A stretch of 64,000 bases of DNA. It comes from Eleginops maclovinus (Eukaryota > Chordata > Actinopteri > Perciformes > Eleginopidae). Positions 41,689-53,600 of this stretch are shown piece after piece. The translations under genes and the position numbers were made by a program. The number at the start of each line of letters is the position of its first letter. Within the stretch, counting starts at the first letter, position 1. The stretch is taken from NCBI RefSeq assembly GCF_036324505.1, contig NC_086351.1:6628001-6692000 (forward strand), written 5' to 3'. The notes under the pieces were generated by a model. It was not told the DNA's origin, did not search any database, and saw only the letters and a list, made by a program, of their open reading frames with translations.

Positions 41689-44600
41689 CTACAGGCAGGA
41701 GGAGACAGTATTAGTGAGCTTCATGAAGAAGGCTTTAAATGTGTTCGTCCATGAGCGTGCATGAAACTACAATGTAGAATGGTGGGAGAATGCAGTCAAC
41801 ACACAACACAAATTAAGGTCAACAAATCTACCACTGCACAAACAGGACAACAGGGGGCTTCAACACCTTATATAGACCCAATATTCACAACACAACAATA
41901 ATAATGCAGTCAGTCACAATGATTTATAATGCAGCACATACTGGACATCAGTTCACCTATAGATAAGGTTCAGTGTGTTGGATTTAGTGCCATCTAGTGG
42001 TGAGGTTGCAGATGGCACCCAACTGAATAACACGTTTCTTTTCCCTCATTTTGCAAGACTGAGGTACGTGATCCACTGAGTGAAAAACTGTGGCATCTCT
42101 TTAGGACCTTCACCGCACTCAAAGCTAACAATAATGAGTACTAAAGAAACTAGGAAATTAAGACCTTAGCACTACCACAGATTCACAAAATAGAAGCCAA
42201 CAAGGACACAAATGCTGTTCAGGTGGTTATCTACTAATGGAAACAGTTATTTTGCCCAATTATTCCTTACAAATCCTACACACTGAACCTTTAAAACGTC
42301 TAAGACAGCAGGGCGTTTTATTTCTCGGCTAAAATAAATCATCCAAATGTGGCCATGTCATGAGATCTCTAGTTAGTGATGATAATTAATGAATGTTAAC
42401 AAGCAACAACATGATTGACACATGCATGTTAGGATCGCTGTTGGGTTATCAAGTCAGAAGGAATCTTCTCTACACTCACTACATACCTGGACCGGTTTTG
42501 TTTCCCTTCTGCTGCTGAGCAGGTTTGAAATCAGAATCTTTGCCTAAAATGAAACCACACACTGGTTTACATGCTGGCAGCCTCATGCAAACATATTTCC
42601 ATCAGGAGGGAAATATCTATTTCTGCAGCAGTGGTGCTTTCTGCAGTGTTTAATGGTTTGTAAAGGCTGCCTTGTGAGCCCGACAAAGTATACCGTATCA
42701 TCCCGTTGGGTCTTGTCAGTGACATGGGAAACGTTCTCCTATTGTTTTCATTTGGTTGATTTTAGTATTGGGTGTTTGACTGCAGCTGAGACGGATGAGT
42801 TTACCTGAAGCCAGTCTGGCTCTACACATGGTCGGGGAGTCAGGGGGAGCTGCAGGCACCGTCAGGTAGTTATTCATGTCTTTAATCTGGGAAAACACAG
42901 GGAAAATATACGTTCATGTGATGCTTTTGGCCTGCATCTTTTGTAAAGGTTCACTATGACACAGAAAACATACACACAAGTTGTTTTTAAAGCAGTATAT
43001 CAGAGACTCATCCTTAATCGATATCTTACAGGCCCTTCATTAAAACTATGTGTTGATTTCTCTGCAGGAATCCTCTGGCGTCTGCACTGGCCTCTGGCAT
43101 ATTCAATTCACCTAAAACGAGTCGATTTGCATTATGCAATTACAGGATAATGGAACAGAAGTTTGTGTTATGAACACTCGGCTGTGTGAGTGAATCAGAC
43201 CCCATTTGTGTCGAGGAAACTAATTATGGAGACTGAAGGTGGACTTTAATTGGAATATAAATCATAGTTTTGGCTGACTCATGTAACTGCCGGTACAGAA
43301 CGACAAGAGCTGCTCTTCCTCTGTGTTTTTATTTCCTTCCTGCATTATAACTCCTTCTGTTATTCACCAAATTGCAAAACTGTTTCTGTTTAACGCACCT
43401 ATCTTATCAGAAAGTGTCTTCCTTGGGATTGACTAATCATTTGAGGTGTTACCCTCACCGAGACGGATTGGATAATGACATATAATGATAATCATACCTT
43501 CTTCTCCAGCTCGATCATCTTCTGCTTCTTGATGAGCAAGTCACCGAAGCCATCCTCGAACGGATCAGCCACCAGAGTGTGTCTGTTGTATGAGCGCAGC
43601 TGAGAGAGAAAACACACATAAAAACCTCTCAGTTTAATCCGTTACCACGATATAGTCTTCATTGCTTCCCTGTGGCAGCTTTTGACCTTTAACTTACTAG
43701 AACAATTGTGAGTAGAGGATGAGGACTTGTTGTTATACTCAAATAACCTTTAGTATAAAAAAATGCTCACAGAATAATAAACCACTCAGTTTAAGAGGAT
43801 CATTTAATGATCAACAGAGAAATATTCAAATGGAAAGTTGTGGGACTGTTTGCTCCTGTTTATCTCAAGGCACTGCAGCAGACATGTTAAAAAGAGTCCT
43901 GTGATGAACCCCAGGGGAACATTAAGTTTTTAAATCGATGAGAAGTGATTTTCCACTCCCTAAAAATTTATGAGTGGAGCTACTGATTTAATTCTAACTC
44001 AGTAAAATCAATACCATAGTCCCATATAACCTAGTTTATCAGTGAGCCCCGCAATATAAGGCAATACATCTTCATCAGACACAAACAGGGTATGTATTTA
44101 TCGGTGTTACCCTCATCCGTGTCCTCTGAAGGTTGCTCCTGAGGATCTTCCTGATCTCCTCCTCTCGGCCTTTAGGCAGCTGGGACGGAGCTTTCTCTGC
44201 AGGCTTGGCAGGAGCAGGAGCCTTCTTTGGCTGGATGTTCCTGAGAATATGCAGGATAAAAGTGAGGGTGTGTGGACTACAGACGATAACACAACCCCAT
44301 TTCCCTCGATTATTTTCTCCTGCTATGTAATGATCAAAAGACTAATAGCAAGAGGCTTGTTAAGTGTCAAGTGATTTTTCCATGGTCTTAATGGCCCTGT
44401 TGAATTTATTCAGTTGACAGCCTTTACTGCTCTTGTCTTATCTCTATGTTAAAGATATAGGGAACAAGTTCAAACTAATTCTTAAAACTGCCGATCTCTA
44501 CAAATGTATCAAACTATCTTACTTACATTTAGTAAAAAATGACTAATGTACACAGGCTGGGTGTTAAGACGGACTAATTGATGCTGCAGATGTGTGTAAT

Positions 44601-47600
44601 GAGGCTTATACAGCTGCTCCCAGTGTTTTTTAAAGGTTACAGCATACAAGCATCCTGAGTAATGACAAGCAAAGACTCCTCCTCTTCACAAACCACAGAG
44701 GAGGCGATAATACAAATGCTGTGAATGTAATACTAGTTGCTTAGAACTAACATCCATTAGCCGGTCTCTCAATATTTAATAACGAAAAAATGGAATAAAA
44801 CCTAATAAAGCCCTCCATGTATTATAAATGAAACGGCCGACAACAGAGTGCGGTATTAAACCACGTATGAAAACGAAACTGTTACTTCCGTTCCATGTAA
44901 AACTTTGACAGAAACTACTGTGGTTGAAAGGGTGGACCTGTATATTACTATGCATTAAGAAGACCTTTTACTTAATCAGAAAAAACAAGGTGTTAGAAAA
45001 GAAAAATCCACTGAAATGAACATGAACAATGAACAGATATTTCCCTCAGGAGTTGGGTCAGACAAAAACAGAGCTGAAACCTGCTTACAATTTGATGACA
45101 TATGTCCCAGTGGCAGTGGTCTCCAAGGTTTAAAGAATTCGGGACAGTTCTGTGTTCTGAGAGGGTAACAGAAGACAGAGTGTATGCTCATACTTACTGC
45201 ATGGAAACAGTGGAAGGCACAGCCGATGGCATCTTGACTCCTCCTCCGCTCTCCACCTGCTCAATGGCCTGTTTAAACTCCATCTTGTGGTAGAAGGCGA
45301 TGAGCTGTGGCTCCTTTGAGCGTTCGCCTGCAATCAGGCACTTCTTCACATACTTCTTGTTGAAGCGGTTCAATCTGGAGTGGAGAAATGAGTTACAGAT
45401 GAGAACAACTACGAGGGAAAATGACAGACATATGAGAAAGAACATGACGGGGAGATATTAGAGGTTGGTAATCTCTAACGCATATTGGAAGAAGTATTAT
45501 GAAGTAGATGCTGAATGCACAATGTAATGGCAACAGAATAAAGACGCCATCAGTGTTGACATTGGTTACGCCTCTCAACAAAATGCAGTTTTTCCTGTGC
45601 AATTTTGCCAGCTTTTGTCTAATAATTGTAGATAGCACTAGCTCCTAAAGACTCAAAGTTGCTGGATGATGTCATACACTTATTTGCATATTCATATATG
45701 CTTAGCTCAGTGGTTGTGTCAGTGACAGCAAAGGAGAGACTGACTGAGCATTGCACAAGACGAGAGGCGGAGATTACTCTGAGCGTTAACTGTATAATCC
45801 ATACTTGTCCTTCCAGTGGTGGTGTCCATAGTGTCCACAGATGTCCTCAATTCCAGTCAGGAGGTGGTCCAGGAACTGGGAATAAAAAAGGGGCAAAACA
45901 TTTATAAAAGCAAACCAACATAAACCCAACAGGAAGACTGAATCAGACGCTCCATCTGAGCCTCGTCTTCTCTGTGGTTGATGTTCATTTATTGTTAAAC
46001 ATGCCAAGGCAAATTGTTGGGTTTTTGCTTTAAAAACCATAATGTATGACGAACAGTATTAATAACTGTAATCACAGGCACCACAGACATTACTTTAGCT
46101 TCACCACAGTTACCTTTCCTTCACTAATAACACCCTCCAAGCCAACATGAATATTAACAGCAGCAGGTGACCAGCCATGAAGCTGAAGTGGTGGGAGAGA
46201 ACCAGAAGCAGCCGGCTGACCGATGGGGCCGTGTTCATTAGCAGTGCCTGCATGCCTGCTCAGTGAAATTTAGAATTGCATTTGTTTGTCAGACCGCAGC
46301 CGGCCGCAGGTCGCCCTGGTGCTCTGTCTGCAGATGCCTGTCTGACATGCAGCGTTACTATGGAAACAAGTCATTAAGCGGAGCCACATCATTTACTCCT
46401 GCTTGTCAGAAGAGACTGATATATGTAAAGGCTGCACAGCAATGAGGGCGGGGTTGGAAAGGTCATTTTGGAAAAGACGTAACTGTATGGAAAATCCGTT
46501 CAGAAGCTCAAGGGTGGGAATATACAGGATAATGTTGGGATGCTCCCCTGGTTACACGGACACCATGTCCTAAATGTATTCCTCTTTTACTACACACATC
46601 TTGACTCTGGAGCTCCTAATTTCAACAGTACACTTTGCTCAACTGTATGTCAACGGTCTTTTTTTATGATTATAGGTAACCAAGGATGCATTTTCTTGTC
46701 AATTAATGTGCTGATTTATTGATTTATCGTCTAAAAGTTCAAGGTAATGCCTTCAAATAGGATTTTTGTCACTTTAAAAAACAAGATATTCAGTTCCATT
46801 TGACATAAAACTGACATTTTAAAAAGGTGGGAAACTGCATTTTGTACCTTTCAAATCCTAAACTCAGTTACAAATATATCAAGTAAAATCACAAAAAGCA
46901 GGTACAACTTTGGTAAATAAATAAATAATTACATAGCCTTTCAGACCAGACAACTGGGTAGTGTTTTATTTCTGATTTAATGCTGGGAGGTACCCGGTGT
47001 GACTGCATCCTCAGGTCACATCACTGGTGTTTTATGGTGGAGAAGAAGCCATTAGGACAACCTGCTCTTGTAGCCCTGAGCACTGATGACTTACTGCAAA
47101 GCCTCAGAGAGTAGCTGTGTGCGTGTTTGCTTGTGTGTAGGTGTCTATGAATGTGTGTGTGTTCATATCTGAGCTGTATTAATAGCTTTATCACTAACCT
47201 CTGGACTTGGTAGCCCTTGTGGATGAGAACAAACAACTGTGTGTGACATACAGTGTTCAAGTTATAACTATACTATATAACTACATGATAAAATATTAAG
47301 AAATGTTTATACTTTGGATTGATATTTCCCATGCTGCAACTGTACACTGTACAGCACGCTGGATAAGATGTAGTACCACTACACAGCCAGTAGGTGGAAG
47401 CAGCAATCAACATTTGATGCCCTGAATGGCCTCAAGGGCTTGTTACTGGAGGACTACTGCTATTAAAATGATCCGCTTTCCGAATATTCATCCCCTTCGC
47501 AATCAGATGTTTTAATCTTTTTCCACCACTATTTATATTTTAAATTATGTTATTTTGTTTGTTTGTTTGCATGTTGTTGTATGTTACTGTTTCTCTGTGT

Positions 47601-50600
47601 AAAGGCTGTTGGTAGTTTTTTGCCCCTTGTTGTGACGGATACCGTTTTTAACTATGTATGCTTATATCTGCTGAATAACATCAGACAAAACAAGACAGTA
47701 AATGAGAATGCGTAGTTGCGGTGAAACATGGTATCTCGGTAAAAGATCAAAACAAATTCTATTCATCAACTCCCGATAAAAAGGCTCTGAGTTATTCATA
47801 TGCATAAACCATAAAGAGTCATCAGCTTGTAATCAGGAAGGCTGAGGATGTGTGCAGGGGGAAAGGTCGTACCTGCGTGTGGATTTCCTCATTAATCGTC
47901 CGCTTGGCCTCCTGTTTCTTCTTCACCGCCAGCAGCTCCACCAGGGGTTTGATGGTCATGCCCTGCACAAAGGATGAGAGAAACAAAAGAGAATTCATTA
48001 TTCACCTTCTGACCCTAGCAGAAACACCGAAATAGGCTCTTATCAGCGATATATCTTGTATTCAGGAGTGAAATATGAAGGTTGCATGTGGATTCACAGT
48101 GCTGTCTGTAATGTTTCGAGATTCTGTGGGGGTAAAACATTCAAATCACTACTCTGAATACTGACAAATCTCTTCTGGTTTATAATACAATAAAATATAA
48201 CTACAACAGATTCACCATGCTCGTTTATTCATTCTTTCAAGTCGAGCATAAGCACTGTATTGCCACTTCAAATGATGGCAGTTCCTAAATGTCACAATGG
48301 TGGATTAACAAACAGCAGATCTTCAAACAACTTTTCACAACAACCCTGATGTAGTTCCTGTAAGTCTCTAAGCACAGTAAGAGGATGATAAAATGTGCAA
48401 AGTAGGGATGCACCGATACATCGCTGAGACATCGGCATCGGCCGATATTAGCCCTATTTACCACCATCGGCGCATCGGCAAACAAGGTGATATCACCGAT
48501 GGCAGTCGCGGATGTTTATGCTTTGCTACGTGATCGGGAGTTTATGCTTTGCTGCGTTAGCGTCATTGTTTCCAAATCTGAAGTCAGTGCATCATTTTTG
48601 AAGGATTAGAACAGTGACTGTGGGTCTGCCGTAACTTTAATGCAAATTTAAATTTCCCCTCTGTGGGACGAATTAAAGGACTGTGATTCTCCCATAAGAA
48701 ATGTTACCTTAGTACTCGTACCATAGTACCATGGTACATGTACCACAGTATTTTTTGACAGATAGTACCATGGTATATTTAATAATATGGTATTTGTTCC
48801 ATAGCACATATATAGTAATGGTTTGTACCATGGTACTATCTCTCAAAAATACCATGGTACATGTACCATGATCTATGGGCTGATTCTGTTTCTAAAGTCA
48901 TTCGAGGGAGGGGGGGCGTCTCCTCTCCTCTGTGAGGAGCTGCTGCTGCACACTGCGCATGCTGCAGGACTTCCGCCAAGTGTAGCGGGTGTCTGCAGGA
49001 TCGGTAAATTAAATCCATCATTCAGTGTTCTTGAGAGGCCGTCGTTTATATTTGTGACTTTGCTATACTTGCTGCTTCTCCCGTTAACTTCCAGAAACTT
49101 ACTATGGCTCGCTCAACCTCTCTCTCGCTCTTACACATGCACACATGACACGTATCCTCCACTCTCTCTCTTAAAAGGATAGGCTGCCTCAGTCTGCATT
49201 ATGCTACTATTACAGTTTACAAAGTAAAACATCGGCCATCGGCATCAGTATCGGCAAAAAATGTTATTCTTAACATCGGCCGACATTTTTTCAATTGGTG
49301 CATCCCTAGAGCAAAGCCACAGATATCACCTTCAAAGATCTAAATCTTCAACACATATGCTAAACCACACCCTAGTAAGATAAGAGGTGAAATTATTTGT
49401 ATTATCAACCAAACTAAACTATATGAGATAGTGTTTCCCTTGTTCCCTGGATAGGGTTGTCTCTGTGATTATATTTTCGATGAGAATTTTGGTCGTCACA
49501 CGCATGTGATAAGTGAATGCACCACCAAGTGTGTTTGTTCCTGTGTAGGTGGCTGTAAAGCACCAGTTCCCAAACACTCTTCCTATTTAGACAAGCAAAC
49601 AACTCAGGTTACAAGTTTAACAGAAACGTCCTTTTTTCCAACTTTTATTTTATATAGCTAAAACTGTCTTCCTAATGTTTGGCTACTGTTGAATAATATC
49701 CTGTGTGTGTGTGTATATTCAAGCCTGACTGCAAGAAAAGCTTAATAATTTGGGTTCTTAAAGAGATTAAGCCAACTGTAAAAGCATGAGGTGGATGACA
49801 GAATATTCCAACTTTTTTTTAATTATGCATTCCTGCAACCGGGCATCCAATAGAACCTACACGTTTACCACCTCACCACGTTTCAATGTATCCACACAAA
49901 ACATGACATAAGGATAGTCCATGACATTTATTCCTTCCCTCCAAACATGGGAAATGTTAATATGTCAAGCTAATCCCGTTTCTCAAATGTTCTCAGTGCT
50001 ACTTCAGGCCAAGCAGTGGTATTTAGCAAATGTCAGAACAGAGTTTTGAGTCATGCAGTGGCATTAAAGATGGCTTGCTTCCAAAGAGTATTCCATCCAT
50101 AGTGCGTACCTCAGTTTTCTGTGGGGGAAATATAATCTACAAATGTCTGAAACAACCGTAGATTACTCTAGTTTGTGAAATCTTGTTAACCATGGTTTAA
50201 TGACCAATGACAACTAAGAAGACAATTTGACCAGCCAATCAGCCCAGAGGCAATTAGTTAGTATTCTAACCGTACACACTCAATCCCACACCCAGTGTCA
50301 GAGTGAATCTTTAACTATCTTCACATTGCAGGCGAGAGGGACCTCTACCCTCCACCCTCCCTCCCCTGGCCTCAGCATCAGACTGCAGTTCTGGATCCAG
50401 CAGTATGAATAAAACATGTTTCTGATCCTGCCTGAGGAGAGAGAACATGTCTGCAGGGTTTATTTTAGCTGCTTCCAATGAGGTTCAACTTGTCATCCAA
50501 GTATCTTCCTATAGTTTCACTGAAAGATGGTTCAGGTGACGGGAACGGGCTAGTGTACATCATGGTGCTAAATATACAGATATTGGAGTGTGTGGAATTA

Positions 50601-53600
50601 CCATCATGTACCCTTTTTGTATGTTGTGAGATACAGGAGGAGCATTTCTCCACATAAAACCCTATTTTGCATTCCTTATGCACATGTGTTACATTTGATG
50701 CATTCATTTGTTCACCTGCCTGTTTGGCTATCAGCTTACTTCAAGGAGAAGCTGAAATTATTTTTCCTAAACCAGCTGGAGCTGTTTTTCAAGAAGAAAT
50801 AGTAATATAGATTTTTTCTTAAGGGTAGCATTGAATGTCACCCTGGAAAATACATGAGCACTCCTTTGATGTTCAATCCTCAGCATGACCATTCAAATTA
50901 GCGAGATTCACAAGGCTGGAATAAATGGTAGCAAAAACATCTTTTCTGAGATATATTGTTTTTTTTCAGTGATGCAAGTGCATATTCAAACTAGACCTCC
51001 TAGGCAAATAAAATACACCTAAAAGGATCTTTTTTGCAAACCAATATAGTTGGTGATGACAATTGCAAATAAGCGGGTAACAAGCAAAACATGTGAATAA
51101 ATTACTGTCTCTTACTTGGAATAGTGCATCATACAACCGACAGTACAATCATGTTTTCACTGTAAGATAAAGTGGAAGTGTGGGTACCTCATGCAGGGTG
51201 CACTGTAGATGCACTCAGTCAGACTTTCACTAAGGCAACAGGTGCATTCAGGTGCTGCTGAGGTTCCCATATTCAGTGTCGGGAAGTTGGATTGTGTTCA
51301 TGAGGTTTAAGTCATAATGGGGAAACAACAGACGCTACAAAGATGTGTGTATGACAACACATTTTTTACAACTTGAGAGGGCGTTTCATCCAAATTGAGA
51401 ATACGCAATGTTGACGAACGTAAAAGATCATTTGTGTATCAGCCTAGTCATTAAGAACTGCTCCAAAACCTAACAGGTGTTTACTTGAACCATGCTTCAT
51501 CCTTCAACCAAGTTTCACTAAAACCGGTGCGATTGTTTGTTCTGTAAGTTTTCTCCTTCTGATGTTTGTTTAAACCGGACAACATAACTGCATACCTGAA
51601 CAAAGACAGTGAAGAAGACGACGGTGATGATGGCTGTGAGGAACATCTCCCTCATGGGGAAGAGATTCTTGTCCAGTAGGAAGCCGAGGGAGAAGGCGAT
51701 GGCACCTCGCAGGCCACCGTAGGCTATAATGAATTGGTCCTTGGTCGTCAGCTTGACGATGCGGAACTTGTTGATCACGTAGGTCAGACCAACCACACCT
51801 GGGAAGGACATAGAAATGAGAAAGTGAGGTCAGGTTTGGGAGTGTATGCTACCTGCAGAGATCAAATAGCGTTCTCTCCAGAAGTTTCAAACCCCAAGTG
51901 CTTGCTAAAAACGACCACAATAAAGCTTTCCCTCACGATTCTCACAGCAGGCTGTCGATATAATTACAACAGTAAAAACCTGCTTGAAAAAAGTTGACCC
52001 TTTCTTGACATAGCTAGTCCATTAAAGTGTCATATCTGCTTTTGCTCCAAAAGTCACGAGCGGTCATGCTTTGCTGCCCTCTCTACTTGCAGACATGATG
52101 TTATTTTAATTGAGTGCCAATCTCCAGCAAAGTGTTCAATTTAAATATAATATCAAATTGAAGAACATGGAAACCAATTGCTGCCAGGAGGAATGAAAAA
52201 ACACTTTTGAAAGTAGTAGAAATGCAAAAAATGCAAATGTGATTTAAAGTGAAAAACCTGCTATTTCTTTTTCCCATCACAAGATAGTTTCATGTAAGAT
52301 ATGCATGATAATTACATGCATATACAAACATCCAGTCACAGCATATTTGGGTTTGTAAATGTTGCTAAAAGCCTCATCAGCTCTCCACGAAATAAATGAT
52401 GGGGCAAATTCAAATTAGGATTTCACGGTATTTGCAGCCGCTTAACATGTGCCAACAAGACAAATAGAAACTGTGTAATTCTGTAAAGCCTTCCTAGCTC
52501 AGCTGTGAGGCAAAAACCATAACATCATATGCATTTAGAAGCTAAATCAGCCTGTTACTATCAAAACACACATTTTCCAAGGACCAGATCTGTTGCACCA
52601 ATCATGCGCATTCAGTAAAATGATTAGTGTCTTCAGAGAGTTTGTGGTTAGTGAAGCTCATAAGGGGTTAATAAATTCTTGACATAAGAGAATGTAATGA
52701 ATATGTTTCTCCTTAATGAAGTATTATTAAACCCACTGACATGTGTATGGTCTCGGGCGCAGAGAGATATGATCATAATGAAAGAGGAGAAGTTACAGGA
52801 ACTGGATCTGACTGAAAAAAAGGTAGCCCAAGCCAAGGATGAATCAACCTAGTGAGTCACGACCAAAAGGTTTCTGGATCAGACCGTCAAAAATGTTGAT
52901 CGCTATCATTTCTTCTTCTTGTGATTTTGCCCGTCGGTATTGCATGCCTGAAGGTACCTCGTCATTCTTTCACTATCACTCTCCGTCTCTCTAGTAGCAC
53001 TCTTAACTGTAGTATGATAAATCATCGACATAAGGACTTGTGGCGATGTGTGAAGTCAACATGGAAATCCTCTGTGGCGCTTCCCTTTCACACACTGGCA
53101 GCTGTGTGATGAAACATGGTGGGGACATTAAGTCCTGTCAGTTCTTCCACTTCCCTCTTTGAGAAGTTCTTTTTTACTCGCATTGATATCCCTTTTGGGT
53201 AAATTAGACCTTACTTGAAAGAGATACATTTATGTCTTTTGAGAATTAATATGAAGCGCTTTTTGATTTGCATTCAAGCTCTGTTAATAACTAATCAAAG
53301 GCATTTAATTTAAGCTGAAATCTGAAGTGGTGAAAGTAAACCACATTAAAAATGTGTTTTATGAGATAACCCCGAAAAAGTATCAGATTTAAAACGCTTT
53401 CTCTTTTGCAGATAGACCATTTCCCCTCCATACACTCCCAACCCCAGCATGGCAAAACTACATTTGTTTGAGGAAGTTGTGTGAATCACTCGAGCTGACC
53501 TATGACCCGAGACACCAGACACAGAATGACGGTGACGGTGACGAAGGTCCAGTTCCAGGAGTGAGGTCCGTCCACCGTGGCCACTCCCAGGAAGATGAAG

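Larger units (their letters stand above)
41689..42486 (-). other. slc9a1: slc9a1 intron downstream of the 57-nt exon
   Basis: This 798-base intron contains a 325-bp MITE (41966-42290) and a CTCF-core match inside it. Donor CCAG|GTATGT is good. Nothing else is recognised. Confidence 0.85.
47963..51595 (-). other. slc9a1: slc9a1 intron 5
   Basis: A 3633-base intron, the largest complete one in the window. It hosts the 906-bp hAT-type element at 48403-49308. No other feature is recognised. Confidence 0.85.
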
